A DNA stretch of 64,000 nucleotides from Styela clava (GCF_964204865.1 NC_135251.1:15438001-15502000); one strand, 5' to 3'. Positions 38,266-50,546 are shown, counted from the stretch's first letter. Numbers and translations: made by a program. The notes: generated by a model not told the origin, from the sequence alone.

Positions 38266-41200
38266 ATGACAACCTACGCTACCACTCAACCGCTTCCAGC
38301 ATCATACATAGTTCAGTCACCTGGTATTGTTACTGCAAATGAAGAGCCACATCGCGCAACAAAAAATAAAAGCACTTTTCTTGGAATTGGGGTTTGTTCT
38401 TATGCCATCAATAAATAATAGGTTCAAACTAGATTGATGTCACATTGGTCGTGGTATTAATACTTCTCATTGCCGTTTTGATAAAATTCACATCTAAATC
38501 ATTTTTATTTCGCGGCATAATAACTCAATAATGTGAGCAAATTCATGGATTGCTTTATCAAAAACTACGAATGCTTTTGTGAGATTGTAATTTGTATTTC
38601 AACGTTAATTATGAAAACCTATGAAACGAGTATATAGGAGTTATAATAAACATGCATGAATAGGTTTTCCTCCCAAATTCGATGTTATAATGCCCAAATA
38701 ATGCTTACATCTGACCTCTTTCTCACATTCTTGCACAAATACAGAACTTAACCAGCAATTCGAGTTTTTGCTGATGTCTTCACTTTCAATTTCTGAGTGA
38801 TTTGCTAGAATAGCTATTTCCTCAACCTTCTACCTTTTTTTCCCAACTTTTCAGATCGCTGAAGTATCCATCGGAGCTCTGTGTGTGTGTCTTGGAATAG
38901 CAGTTTACATTGTCATACCTTTTCCGTTCAGCTATGTTGGAGCAGGATTATGGGGAGGTATCTGGGTAGGTATTCACCACTCGATTTTCTTAATTTTGTT
39001 TTTTAAAATAATTCTTGCATAATCATGGCCATGGGATATCCAGCACCGTTTTATAAAATGAGAGATCCTGTTGTTATCTTATTTAAGCCAATTTTTTATG
39101 GTCTCAAAAGTAAATTCGTTTTATTTTTGCTGGAGGGTAACCGCCTGCATGCTTTTTACAGTTTTTTTGCAATAAATATTATTCACTCGTATGATAATGA
39201 ATTTTGTTTAATATTGATAAAATATTTCTGTTTCAGTACATTATATCGGGCAGCCTTGGAATAGCTTCGGGTGTGAACCCAAACGATTGTAACGTAAGTT
39301 AACTACAATAGCTAATGCACGTTCACAATACACATTATGATAGTATCATTATAAGTCTAAAGGACTTGATGCTTTTCACAGGTATTCACATACCGTTGCT
39401 GTGGTCTATCTGCATTGTTTTTGTTTATAATGTTTCAATATTCGTCATTTTACATATGGATTGTAATAAATCAAATGCTACATGTATTTTCTAACAGGTT
39501 GTGGCCGGGCTTGTAATTTCTATACTTGCTAGCCTAGCGGCTTTCGGCGCAGCGATCGCGGATGCTTTGGCTGCGACATTCTGGGCAGCTCTTACAAATG
39601 GGGTGAGTAGCCGATATTTAACCTCCCTCCTCTACTCTTTCCTTTGACGTTTGCCTATTAAAGAATTGATATGTATGTATGCTTTTTCTAGACTAGCACA
39701 TTGGTTGGAATCCACGGAGCTTTGGCATTTCTATCATTTGTCGAATTCATATTGGCTATTGTTCATTCGGCATATTGCTGCTCAGCAGGCTGCGGAAACC
39801 GTACACACCAGGTTAGATTGTAGCACTGGTAACAAATATTTCTATTTATTGGGCTTTTAGTATATATATATATATATGTATATAACAAAAACGAAGTGCA
39901 CGCACAACCATGGTGTAAAATTTTAGGAACGGGTTCTCATTGTTGTCGTCGAATTCCCTAACAACGGGTTTTCTCAATTCAGACGACCATGCTGAACTGA
40001 ACCCCAGCTATTCCCATGGTTTCAAGCCAGCCAATCAAAACATTGAAAAGTAGAATACTCACGCTATAGCTAATGAATGTAAAAAAGGGTTTTTATATTA
40101 CCCTTTTTCATGAAGTGGTTTGAACTTTTGTGCATAACGAGCTGTCACTGGTCAAGAAGTCAGTCATACGTAATGAGAATAATCTTTGCTACTTGTCATC
40201 CTAGAGCTGACATGGGCAAACTATGGCCCGCGGGCAAAATCTGGCCTATTTGGTGATTCAATCTGACCCGCCTGATGCTGCTATAAATTTACGCTTTTAA
40301 TCAATTCGGCATGCACTACATAGTTGTTGTTATTGAAATCTGTATGGTGCAATAGGCTTGTGGATTATGATCGTAGTTTGTGTAAGTTATATTTTAGGTT
40401 GGCAATTTCCACAACCAAACTAAAACTAAATTTTGATGTTTTAGCTAATAAATAGCTCAAGGAATTTGTTGAGTTTGTGATTAAATTCAGTTTTGTTACG
40501 AGGCTTATTATTTTGCTCATGAAACACTGTAAATAAAATTCTGTTTATAAAATGTAACTTTTTACGTCACACTTACATCACCCGCCAGTCAAGATTTTTG
40601 CCCCTGGTCCAGAAACCTTGCCCACCCCTGTCCTGGAGTCTAGATCTAATCAAATACGTCACAACCTATGTGAAGTTTATTTTTACTGATATATATATAA
40701 ATATAAGTACACGGTGCATTTATGAAATACCTATCTTTCAATTTAAATATAAATATATATGTTTCTATGACGCACCTTGTGCTCTCAATCCGGAAAATAT
40801 AATTTTAAATAAATTTTCAAATGTTCAGGGTCGCGTGATAGCCTCAACTACAGTGATGACCGTTCCGGTAGGAAATGCAGGTAATGTATTTTGCATCATT
40901 GAGAGCGTTTCGCACTTTCCAACAAGACCCATGTACTTCATTTCAATTAATCTCGATACTTACATTTTAATAGGCTATCAACCTCAGCCACAAGTTCAAA
41001 CTTACGCCAATTGGAATGCACAGCCTCAACAGGTGATATATATATATAATGTTTGTTTGATATGTATTTACGTTCTCATTCGAGACTGTATGCCTCATAT
41101 TTCACTGTGTATTTTTATTCTAATAATTTAGGGGGGGGGGGGGGGGGGGCAGTTACTACAACAACTCGTTCCAATAATTCTTTACTAGACTCCGAATTAT

Positions 41201-41778
41201 ATTTTGTATATTTTCAATCAAAGATTGTTTACTACCAGACATGTGACAAAATATAAATTCTTTGATACGGTCACGTGAAAAAAACAGTTAAGTCACGTGA
41301 AAAAAACAGTTATATACTGCAACTCGTTCTAATAAGTTATACTTTACAAGACTCCGAATATATTTTGTATATTTTCAATCAAAGATTGTTTACTGCCAAG
41401 CATGCGACAAAATATGAATTCTTTATGATACGACCACTTGAAAATAGGATTTCCCAAAAACCCCTAACAGATTTGGACTTTCAAGTGATATATATTACCT
41501 TGCAAAGGTGAATTCAGCTTTTACAACCTAAATCATCTTGCTAATCACCATGTCCACATGGAAAAATACATGCCAATACAACGTGAAAAACCTTTCTCAG
41601 AAACGATAAAATTTCTTCGTTTCAGATGCAGCAGCCAGCTCCGGTTTATACACAACCTGATGTAAGAAACTTAAAACTTAAATATAGCGGTTTAAATTTT
41701 CAAATCTTTGTTCGTTTTTACGGTGACTCATTTATAACCACCAAATCGTTTCTATTTCAGAAATTTGCAAACGCGTAA
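38266..41778 (+). CDS. MS4A-like four-transmembrane protein, gene 4 (nine exons, 227 aa)
   Basis: Exons: 38266-38391, 38855-38965, 39237-39293, 39498-39602, 39692-39811, 40829-40880, 40974-41032, 41626-41661 and 41761-41778; together 228 codons with TAA, unbroken. This is the clearest MS4A member: GAGLWGGIW runs into YIISGSLGIASG, the family's hallmark, followed by a loop with NPNDCN, a third segment (VVAGLVISILASLAAFG) and a fourth (LSFVEFILAIVHSAYCC). The tail is Pro/Gln/Tyr-rich (YQPQPQVQTYANW, QQPAPVYTQPD). AATAAA lies at 41963-41968. It is the intact partner of pseudogene A2 and a parallel of the minus-strand gene 2. Its role is likely a plasma-membrane or endosomal adaptor as for MS4A proteins, but ligand and partner are unknown. 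Introns 5 and 7 hold a MITE and a long G run. Confidence 0.85.
40207..40630. mobile_element. hAT-like MITE in intron 5 of MS4A-like gene 4
   Basis: The termini CTGACATGGGCAAACTA and TTGCCCACCCCTG pair as diverged inverted repeats. The sequence GGCCCGCGGGC just inside the left end is typical of this hAT MITE class. Flanked by TCCTAGAG (40199-40206) and TCCTGGAG (40631-40638). The left block's intron lacks it. Confidence 0.75.
41131..41149. repeat. run of 19 G in intron 7 of MS4A-like gene 4
   Basis: An uninterrupted G homopolymer preceded by TTTA and followed by CAG. The matching intron of pseudogene A2 has no such run. Its exact length may be unreliable. Confidence 0.8.
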
Positions 41779-42900
41779 CAAGGTGTTGCTCCGTGTTATA
41801 CTCTACCTTCCAAGCCATGTGAGAAACGATAACAACATATTTGGATGATAAAAATATATATCAAAGAAAAGACATGATAGTAGTAGTAGATCGCTTTGTG
41901 CCTATATATGTATATATTGGTTGCTGTTGTTTTGATATATAAGCTTAAAACACTGAACATAGAATAAACTTGATATATATGCTGTTACGTAATTTCAACG
42001 TAAGATGTCAGTTGCAACAGATTATAGTTTTTACTACTAGCTTACCACTGATGGGCGATAGAAAGTTGGAAAAGGAGCCACAGAAGATACAACGGGAGGG
42101 GGCAAAAACAGTCGGGGGGAACGACTGCCGATATCAGTAATTCAAGCTGTTATGAACGAGCCCAGATAAATAAACCGCTTCCCTACACTATTGATCAGTG
42201 TCATTCCCGCGAAACGAGTCCGCTTAAATTCGCGCTGAATATTTGGACTTACTTCAGCTTGAAATTCGGGATCTGACCCCCGATGACCTCAGCTCTTAGA
42301 TACCTAGAAACGCCTTAAATCTCGTGATAAACACTGCAACCCAGGAACAATTTTCTTTCGAATCAGTAATTGCTGTCAACCAATATATTGCATCACTCCA
42401 CATAAAAACGTAAGACTCGCGTCGAATGTAATAACTTTTACAAGAGAAAAAACGTTTTATTTACTTTAACTGGATTTAACATTCAACTATTTTTTTTAAT
42501 GTGCAATAACATTTTTGCAATAATAACAGCCATACAACATAATGTACCAAAATGGCGAATATAAGTTAAAGATCCCGATAACATTGATAAACACTTTGTC
42601 AAGTATGAGTAACCTATAAATTCAGGCAAAATCTGATCTAATTAAGAGTAAGCCAATATGTACTAAATTGTATTGTGGGAATCAACAAGAGGTGGAAACG
42701 ATTTCAAGAAAATGTTGCGTTCTGACATTGAAGCAAATAGTATATTTATACGAAGCATCGTTCAAAAATTAATGTACAACTGACAACATTATGCTGAGTA
42801 ACAGCAACATCATCATAAATTGTCATGTGGTCGGTTGTACGTTCATATCACAAAAAGGGGCAATGAAAAATATGTATTCCAGTGAAAAGCATCAAATGTT
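41779..42900. other. convergent spacer between MS4A-like gene 4 and the TGF-beta ligand
   Basis: Contains AATAAA for the plus-strand gene (41963), the end of the duplicated block (about 42282), and TTTATT at about 42456-42461, which may be the polyadenylation signal of the minus-strand ligand gene. Confidence 0.45.
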
Positions 42901-45900
42901 TTAACGACATGCACACGAGTTTGCTTTGAGGTTTTTGAGAATCTTCTGGAAGAAATATTCTTCATCTGAATATCCGGTATAATATACATTTTTATACGTA
43001 TGAGGAACGCAGCATACGGTCAAATCCGGATTAGTGCCTAAACTCTGCCAGAACAAAAATTTTATTATTTTTATTTCATTTATTAGTACTTCTCACCAGT
43101 GTTCCCTCTAGGAAAATGTTACACTGACCAAATGTTTGTTTATGTTTGTTTTAACGTGCATTAAGGCTGAGCAGAAACCTAAATGGTCCACAAATTATGT
43201 GAAATATTACAGTAATATGATATATTATAAAAATGCGCCAGACTTTGTGGGCTCGGCTAAAACTAGCCCGTTCCAAATGATTTCAGAGAATTCGAGGTAC
43301 TTGGAGGTAACAGGCACGTATGTGACATCACAATGAACAGTGGCAAGCAAACTACATATCGTCACGCTAATAGCCGGATTGAGTAAGTCATATTTACCAG
43401 TTTTGAGAAAAACGTAAAAAACTTTTGAATGATATTGTTATGTCATTGAGAGTCGATCAATAATTTGCCATGGTTCAATTTTTTGATCGTAGCAGGATTT
43501 AAATTAATTTGTATGACGCAGTTAAGTGACGTTATAATGGCGCACTGTGACTTAGGCAGAAATGTGTCTATGACTTGGGGACATACGCAATTTTGCAACT
43601 TCACTATATGCGCCAGTCCTGAAAACTAAACATTCCAAAAACGAATGTAATTCTCAGTATCTACACAATGTCTAATCCCAGAATAACAGTTTCAATTACA
43701 TTATTTTTTATGTTTAAAAATATATATTTTATCAATATAACACGTTCTGCACACCCACCGAAATAAGACCAAGATTAAATATAAAGAATAAAACAGCAAT
43801 GCACCCAATATAAAAGCCAACCAAGGTGAATTGGACTCGGACAGTGAATATCACAAGTGCACGTCTTCTATACTGTAGTATAAATTCAAATTAATACGCG
43901 CTAAGCTAGAATCCGAGATGCAAAAACTCGAAAGTACTTCGCCGAGGTTATTTTGCCTTTGTGACGTCACAATAGTCCTGAGGTAACAATGATAATTCAT
44001 TATGACGAAACAATTGCACAAATGTGCATTTCATACTAAATCTCTATTTTTATGGGTTTCGGAATTCTTAAAATAAAATCCGAGTTAACAGACAGGTGCG
44101 CAGCATTACATATAAATACTTATTTTATAAAAAACTCAAAATCGCCAAAAATGACAAAGCAATTCGGTTCTTAGCGTGACGATATGGAACGTAGAAGGGG
44201 CTTTCTAGCTAGGCGCTAGAAAATATGAGTAGGAGCCACGATTTGGAAGCGTAATGTTGCAAGTGCGCGAGAATGTAAATTTAACAAAGCAAATAGTCTG
44301 GTGGTACTGCGCATTGCGCAGTTGCGCACCTTAGAGGGAACCTTGCTACTCACCCGAGAACTGCAAAATCATTGAAGTGAAAGTTATACTTACCTCTGAA
44401 ATAGCGACAGTATGATAAGTTACATTTAAATTTGCTGAAGCTAATGAGCGCGGACAATCTCCCATACATTCTCCGATATCAAACATTTCATCTTCGTACT
44501 CTGGATGACGAATTCTCAGTCTCTGTTCAAAACAAGTTCGACGTAGTTAAAACTACAAACAGATGCAGTAATTGCATTCCATTGAATTTAGGTTTAACCA
44601 AACCAAATTTTAATCATTAACGTTTTTAATTTAATTTGCTCCACTCCACATCCTATTTCAAATGAATCATCAATAAGAATTATTGGATTTGGATTGGCAT
44701 TTAGAATTTGTATTGGTCACAAATGGTCGGGGTCACATGCAAAAAGGAGCAATGAAATGAGCGGCGATAATGAACATTGAAAGTGTTATTGATCTACCGT
44801 GAAAAAGATATATTTTGTCAAAATCCGAGTGATTTAAATGCATTTAAATCGCCACATTGAGTTTTCAATACGTAACACTAACAAATACCTATAAAATGAA
44901 ATATTCGTAATGGATAGTTTATCAAAATATACGGCCAGTTATGACTCAATAAAGCATTACAATGTATTATGTGCTGCTTTAGAGTTTAGAGCACGTAGCG
45001 CAAAGTCACGTGATTACAAACCCTGTATGCGTTTGGGCTTAGTCGATGAGACATTCTTCTACATTTTCGTGGCGTTCTCGTTGCAGCTGTTGGTGGAGGT
45101 CTTGTGTTTGCCGGCACACGTCGTTGGCGACTGCGGTTGGACTTTTCGACGCTTCTTTTTGCTCTCGCCGAGACTGTATACAAACGTAATTAGGCTGTAT
45201 GGGTAAACTCAATAGTATAACTGGCGCTTTAAAGCAAGCAAGAGTCGTCATAAAGCATCCAAATTTGAAAACACAGACAGTTAACGCATGACGCTGATTA
45301 TTTGTCTACGATTTAATAATTGCGCAACGTTTTAGGAGCAAGATGGCATTTATGAAACGAGGTGTGTTTTTATCTTTGGAATATCCTTTGTCTGACTTGA
45401 TGACGGTTGCTCATGGCAACAAAACGCCCCGCCATATTTCATTTTTCAATGTGTATGACGTCGCTTTGGGGAAACGACTGCTCTAGACGCATATGAAAAT
45501 CTGAATTTAAATTACCTCGATTTACTGTACTCTTTTCATTCGATGACGTTCCAGTTCCTAGTAAAATCTTCATGATATCATCATTTCCGTCTTGCTTGAT
45601 AGCATCTGCTTGCGCTTCATTATTCTCTATCGGAACAAGTTTAGGCAAGTCATTCTCTGACATTCCATCTGATCTGACCGAAGGTTTCACAAAAGCACGA
45701 GCCAAATGTGGCGAAATGTCTTCTTTTGGTTGAGTGAAGTGCAAAACAAGACCCACAACTTGTTCCACAACCGATATTCTGGTCTTAGTTGCTGTGTGCA
45801 TACCGCCAGCAATATATTGCCGACGAGGCAGGACACGAATGTGAAGTTTCAACAATTGATCACCGGCGATTCTCCATTCCACCAAGTTTTGAAGGTCAAG

Positions 45901-47645
45901 GTCTAGCATCATTATATTTCCCTTAGTAGATGGACAGGCTGACTGAAAATGTGAAACATTTTAAAATATCATGATGTCATAGGATTGCCACCTCATAGGA
46001 CGTCTATACTCTATATGACTTTAAAAAACGCGAAGATAGGCCTACTTCACAAGTAAAAAATTGTCAAGTTGATCACATTCGTACCTGAAAGTCGGCATGA
46101 ATCCTAGATTTACTAACATTTCTCCAAGTAGAATAAACCGCAGTGCGATATCTTCCGAAGTTTTCTCCGATTTTGGAAGGGCTAACACGATGCAATATCA
46201 ATTCTCCGGCTGTCAAATCCTGCATGTGCAACCTATGAACGCAAAAAAAACAATTTGAGTAATTGTTCACGTTACACATCACGCGTCTATCAAAGCTAAA
46301 AGTGAGGGTTATGAAAGACAAGAACTAAATTAAAACAGTTGCATACTTTTTTGAAATTGGAGCAAATGAAGCAATTCCTTCTTCTCCTGTCCATCTCTGA
46401 TTCACGACTTTCAACATGGCAACTTCGTTGTCTTTTCTTTTTTCGAATAGCGACGTCCATTTTTCTTTAACAGATTCCGATCGCCTCCAACACGAACAAA
46501 TCTCGTCCAATAATCCAGTTCCCAATTCCGTCAGACCATTCTTCCACATTCCAAGATCTAAAAATAATCACATTGTTATATCGCATATTCGTTAAATTCC
46601 TGGTGAAGGGGAGATTATGACATGATCATAGGATTGGGATCACAAACGGAGCACCGAGATGACGTGTTTGTTGATTAGGAAGGGCTTTGTTTGTGCGATT
46701 GAATTCCTAAAATATGTAAAGCTCGATCGAGAGACGAAAACATTTGATCTATAAGTTTAACCTCATATATAATCTATAAACTTACTCTTAAAATACTTGA
46801 ATGCCATTTCTTCAGATGATTTTGTAGTGATGTGTTGATGTACATCTCGACCCGCATCTGTAAAAACAAAGCAACGTTAAGTCACAACAGCGTCATTTAC
46901 AAGTTCGCGAAAAGCTAGATTAACATTTTAAACGTGAAAACATGAATACAAAATTCAAGGTGTACCATTCACTATGCACTGTCGTTAGGTGGTAACTTTG
47001 AAAATCCATGATTCAATCATGTGATCTTACTAACGTAGATACTCACCGTTTTCTTGAATTGTGTTTGGCGGTTGATTCTGTCGCGCTAATTTTCTACAGT
47101 GTGCAATTGCATCTTCAGACAATTGGCCGATTCTAAAAAAAGGCCAACAATTTGTTTTGAGCTTAAACGACAAACGCTGGACACAACTTTTCTGAATCTT
47201 TTTAGAAAATTAATAATAAAAAATACATTAACTTTTTAGTCGTAAAGATGGAAATGTTTTCTGGAAAAAATTATTTTATTTTCTCGTCAATTTATGCCAT
47301 TAGTGCATACTATTATTCGTATTAATATCCAAACGTGTTTCACCTTTGTTTCGAACAGGTTTAAGATTCTACAACCATGTCAACCAATCAATTATTATTA
47401 GACCATTTTTCCCACGGAACCTAATCAGTTCAGCATGGCACTAACGATAACTACCAAACGTTTCCTTAATTATAGAAAAGTAAAAATTAGACTCCTATTT
47501 CAATCAGTAAATTAGGGAGAAATAAATAATACCTTTGCTTGCCTTTCATACAAGTTTTAAACGCTTGTCGCTGTTGAACTGTTGAAGTTGCTACACAAAA
47601 AGAAAACAATGACACAAATATAATGAAAGTTGAAAGAGTTGCCAT
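42901..47645 (-). CDS. divergent TGF-beta superfamily ligand preproprotein (nine exons, 493 aa)
   Basis: Exons on the minus strand: 47645-47533, 47132-47047, 46857-46786, 46557-46347, 46232-46085, 45942-45516, 45173-45022, 44522-44394 and 43044-42901. The lengths sum to 494 codons and every phase joins. A signal peptide (LSTFIIFVSLFSFCVA) leads a propeptide with VEWRIAGDQLLKLHIRVLP, similar to other TGF-beta propeptides. A furin site RAKR ends the propeptide and a second basic site RQRR follows eight residues later. The mature domain has all seven cystine-knot cysteines: one in RKCRRM, two in CMGDCPRSLA, CC in TVCCVPHTY, and the final CACR. The spacings from the CMGDC motif to CC (30) and from CC to CAC (31) equal those of BMPs, and LNVTYHTV corresponds to the BMP LNSTNH region. 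The usual tryptophans between the first two cysteines are absent. It should be a secreted dimeric signal; which subfamily cannot be told. Exon 1 could start at an earlier in-frame ATG, but the chosen one fits the signal peptide. Confidence 0.88.
43097..44345. mobile_element. Tip100-like hAT element in the last intron of the TGF-beta ligand gene
   Basis: The left end CAGTGTTCCCTCTAGG and right end TTAGAGGGAACCTTG are inverted repeats. They are flanked by CTTCTCAC (43089-43096) and CTACTCAC (44346-44353), seven of eight identical. Near the right end are GCGCA repeats typical of this group. About 1249 bp; most of its interior is a second element (43360-44181). Confidence 0.8.
43360..44181. mobile_element. 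MITE with CGTCACGCTAA termini and 4-bp duplication, copy 2 (nested)
   Basis: The ends CGTCACGCTAATAGCCG and (reverse complement) CGTCACGCTAAGAACCG are inverted repeats, with ATAT on both sides (43356-43359, 44182-44185). Internal blocks (a TAAATATAAAGAATAAAACAGC region, and sequence around CCGAAATAAGACC) match copy 1 at 35714-36443. It is inserted inside the Tip100-like element. Confidence 0.75.
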
Positions 47646-48929
47646 TTTCACAATTAACAAGATGAGTTTGGGTTGAACTAAAATATATCTGAATATATGA
47701 ACGTCAGTTAATGCAGTTGAAAAGATGTGCGTAAAAAAATCATGCAGCAACATTTTTCTGGGACAAGACACTTTTCAAATTACCGATGTTAATTAAATTA
47801 CCGCACTTGTTATCTGTGTCGAATGAAGGCACATGGCCCTACTTCTAATAATACGCTAATTTCCTTCTAAAATGAGTTATACTTGGCTGACAACGGTCTA
47901 GGTTGGAATTGGCTTTCGATCAGCCATTTTGACATTCCATTCGCAGAATTAGGCTTTTTCCGATTGTCAGAACGGTAAAACCGTCTGCGGTACAGTAGTT
48001 TTCTTGTCATTTCTCTATAATCTTTTAGCCAGTTTCAAGCTGCGCTGTAAACTTGAAGTTCCAAGAAACGAAGAAGACGGCTTTTGTCACCATGACTATG
48101 AACTAAGAAATATCACAGCCTCATGATCTTGCATAACATCACACTTTTTTAATACTAAACTAGCATCGACTAAGAAAAACCACATCTTAGGGTTTCGGCA
48201 ATAAGCTACAGACTGGCGCCATGTGAAGTTGGCCAACGCGACAACAAATTATCAGATCACCCTATTGCTCTACAATGAACCCAGAACTTACGATTGGCTC
48301 ATGTCAATTATTCGTCGACTCAGAAATACGTTTCGTTTGTTTATAAACAAACAATTCAATCTGAAACAAAGAGTTCGGTAACACTGATATCTGCAATTTT
48401 ATTAATTATCGCAAGGTGCTCAGAATGTATAGCCTATTCTACCGTCTAAAACAAACCTTATCATGAACCAATTTTCTGATGAAGAGGTTTAAAATTCTAA
48501 AAATGTAAATACAATATGTGTGTTTTCAAAAGGGAGTAGATAAACTATATGTAACAAGATTGCAGTGTAATTGCACAAATACTGACGAAAATTTCATTAA
48601 AGAGCGTGAATTTTTTGTAGTCACTGCACTACGATTGTTGCATCAGCTTCGATTACCCACAACCTGAGAAATGATATATACTCGTATATATATATATAAA
48701 CTAACCCTGCTGTAACACTAAGGTTCTGTACAGCTGGGAGCCATTCGGATGAACTACAATCGTTTCGTAATCATATGCAGAGTTTGTACATTCAGAAGCC
48801 AAGAGCGAGTTTGTTTTTTTTATCAGTGGTCAACATAACTAGACGATGTATGTGTATGCATACTTTCTTTGTGTTAAGCTAATATTTGCAACGCCGCCTA
48901 TCAACGGTATGAAGTTCAATGGGACTGTG
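47646..48929. other. 5' flank of the TGF-beta ligand gene
   Basis: Presumed promoter side of the minus-strand ligand gene. No element, RNA gene or second coding region was recognised. Confidence 0.4.
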
Positions 48930-49145
48930 CGGTGACCGTACATTTGAATCCACGTACATTCTGAACCCATGTGTATATCCGCAGGTTCAATCTATATGCG
49001 GGTGCCAAAACCCATGGGTTAGGGTTAGTATAGGTTCAAATATCCGTGAAACAAAAAAAATTTCCATAGGTGCAATAGCATGCAGGTGCAATTGTCATGG
49101 GTTCAAATGTACGTGGGTTCAAATGTAATAGAACCGGACTGTGCA
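48930..49145. mobile_element. small inverted-repeat element (MITE-like)
   Basis: ACATTTGAATCCACGTACAT near the left end pairs with ATGTACGTGGGTTCAAATGT near the right end. Between them are several GGTTCAAAT or CATGGGTT units. About 200 bp, non-coding. An open frame across it is a by-product. Confidence 0.5.
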
Positions 49146-49744
49146 TATAATGAAATAAATAAAGAATTCTTTGAAGTTGACCTAGGAACTTTCGGTTACC
49201 TTTCATTCAGCTTTTAAGAAAAATTTGTTTTTTTGTTTGTTTTAAATAAAACAGACTTTTCATTATGTTTTTTATGTTATGATTGTAAAATTTACTTATT
49301 TGTAAAACACGTCTCAGTACTGTACCCCTTGAAAATAAAATGTCTCCCAAAACCATCCACGTTGTGTTATAGGATGATATGCCCTTTGAATCAACTAACT
49401 TTTGTTTGTGTGTCATCAATTCTGCCACCCTCCCAAATCTATAGAATGTCACTAAAATGCAGTTGAATCGTGAAAGAGAGCAAATTGTTGAGCAACTTTT
49501 TGATTGTAATTTTGATCTGTACTGTATTTTGTATTAGATATATTTTCTCTCTTGTTTTTTATTTCTCTCTCGATGATACCCGCAAGATGGAACAACTATG
49601 AATCTTCGTAAAATATATATACTTTAGCCGTATTTTTTTGAGTGAAAAAGTTTTTAATCGAGGCATTTTGGTAGTGGAATCTTGTTTGTTGAAATCTAAA
49701 AGTAATGCTTAAATACATATTCACTACAACAACAACAATAATTC
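49146..49744. other. gene-free spacer
   Basis: AT-rich sequence with only short frames; nothing supported. Confidence 0.4.
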
Positions 49745-50050
49745 AGCCAGACCAGTGATTCCCAAAGTGGGCGATATCGCCCCCCAGTGGGCGAAAACGA
49801 TACAGAGGGGGGCGAAAAAGTCTAAGGGGGCGATAGGGGGGCGATTTCGCAAAACCTGTTTTATGTTCGGCGCACTTAATTCTGTACTCTGTGTGCATTG
49901 GCAGGCTTGAATCATGTGGGCGATATTCACACGCGAAAGAATTTCTGGTCTCGTCTTCGCAGTAAGGTGAGGTAGTTATCCCAGTGCGTATCCCAGTGGT
50001 CGGCAAAATACGGCCGGAGTAAAATAATCTGGCCCGGGACGATTCACTGA

Positions 50051-50546
50051 ATGGACCTTTCCCCGACTTTTGACTGCGGTAAATTTTTCACCATTTTAAA
50101 ATTTTCGGTGCTTATTTTAAGAGTGGTTTCGCGAGTTGTTGCCTGTAAAATGGGGTATTTGTTTCAAACTATCATTCTAATACACACCATTTAACAATCT
50201 GTTTTATTAAAAGTACCGATAAAGAGTTTTAGCCTAGTCTATCACAGCTATTTCTACACTCATTTTTGATTGCTGTATTTAAACTGAAACTCATAGAAAG
50301 ACAAAGTAATCATTGACTTATTTGATTTATATTTGAATTTCCGAAAAACAACTGAAAACTAACGAATATAATTCAAAAACGCGAAAATGAGGTAGTGTTT
50401 ACGACCACGCCTGAAAATCTGTCTGAGTGAGAGTGTCTGAGCGCCTGAGCGGATGCGAAAGGGGGCATTGTTACGTTTTTTGCATCTTGCTGATTGGCCA
50501 ATGTCACGAAGTAAACAAGGAAGTCTATGCCCGGGGAAATATCCAA
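50051..50546. mobile_element. MITE with ATGGACCTTTCCCCG terminus, copy 1
   Basis: The left end ATGGACCTTTCCCCG is clear, while the right end (CGGGGAAATATCC) has diverged. The interior matches, in the opposite orientation, the element at 62636-63114, for example the block TGATTGGCCAATGTCACGAA. About 496 bp, third level of nesting here. Confidence 0.7.

Larger units (their letters stand above)
29255..42282 (+). repeat. segmental duplication, right copy (intact MS4A-like gene pair)
   Basis: Partner of the block at 22034-28338. It is longer because of a 3033-bp hAT insertion (31461-34493) and because it keeps the region 35.5-38.6 kb, including exon 1 of the second gene, that the left copy lacks. 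Confidence 0.85.

Noticed and set aside
40598-41131. 177-codon plus-strand frame
   Set aside because: It covers two real exons (40829-40880 and 40974-41032) in one frame plus intron and MITE sequence; the spliced model explains it.
49017-49028. Telomere-like GGGTTAGGGTTA
   Set aside because: Only two units, inside a small inverted-repeat element; not a telomere.
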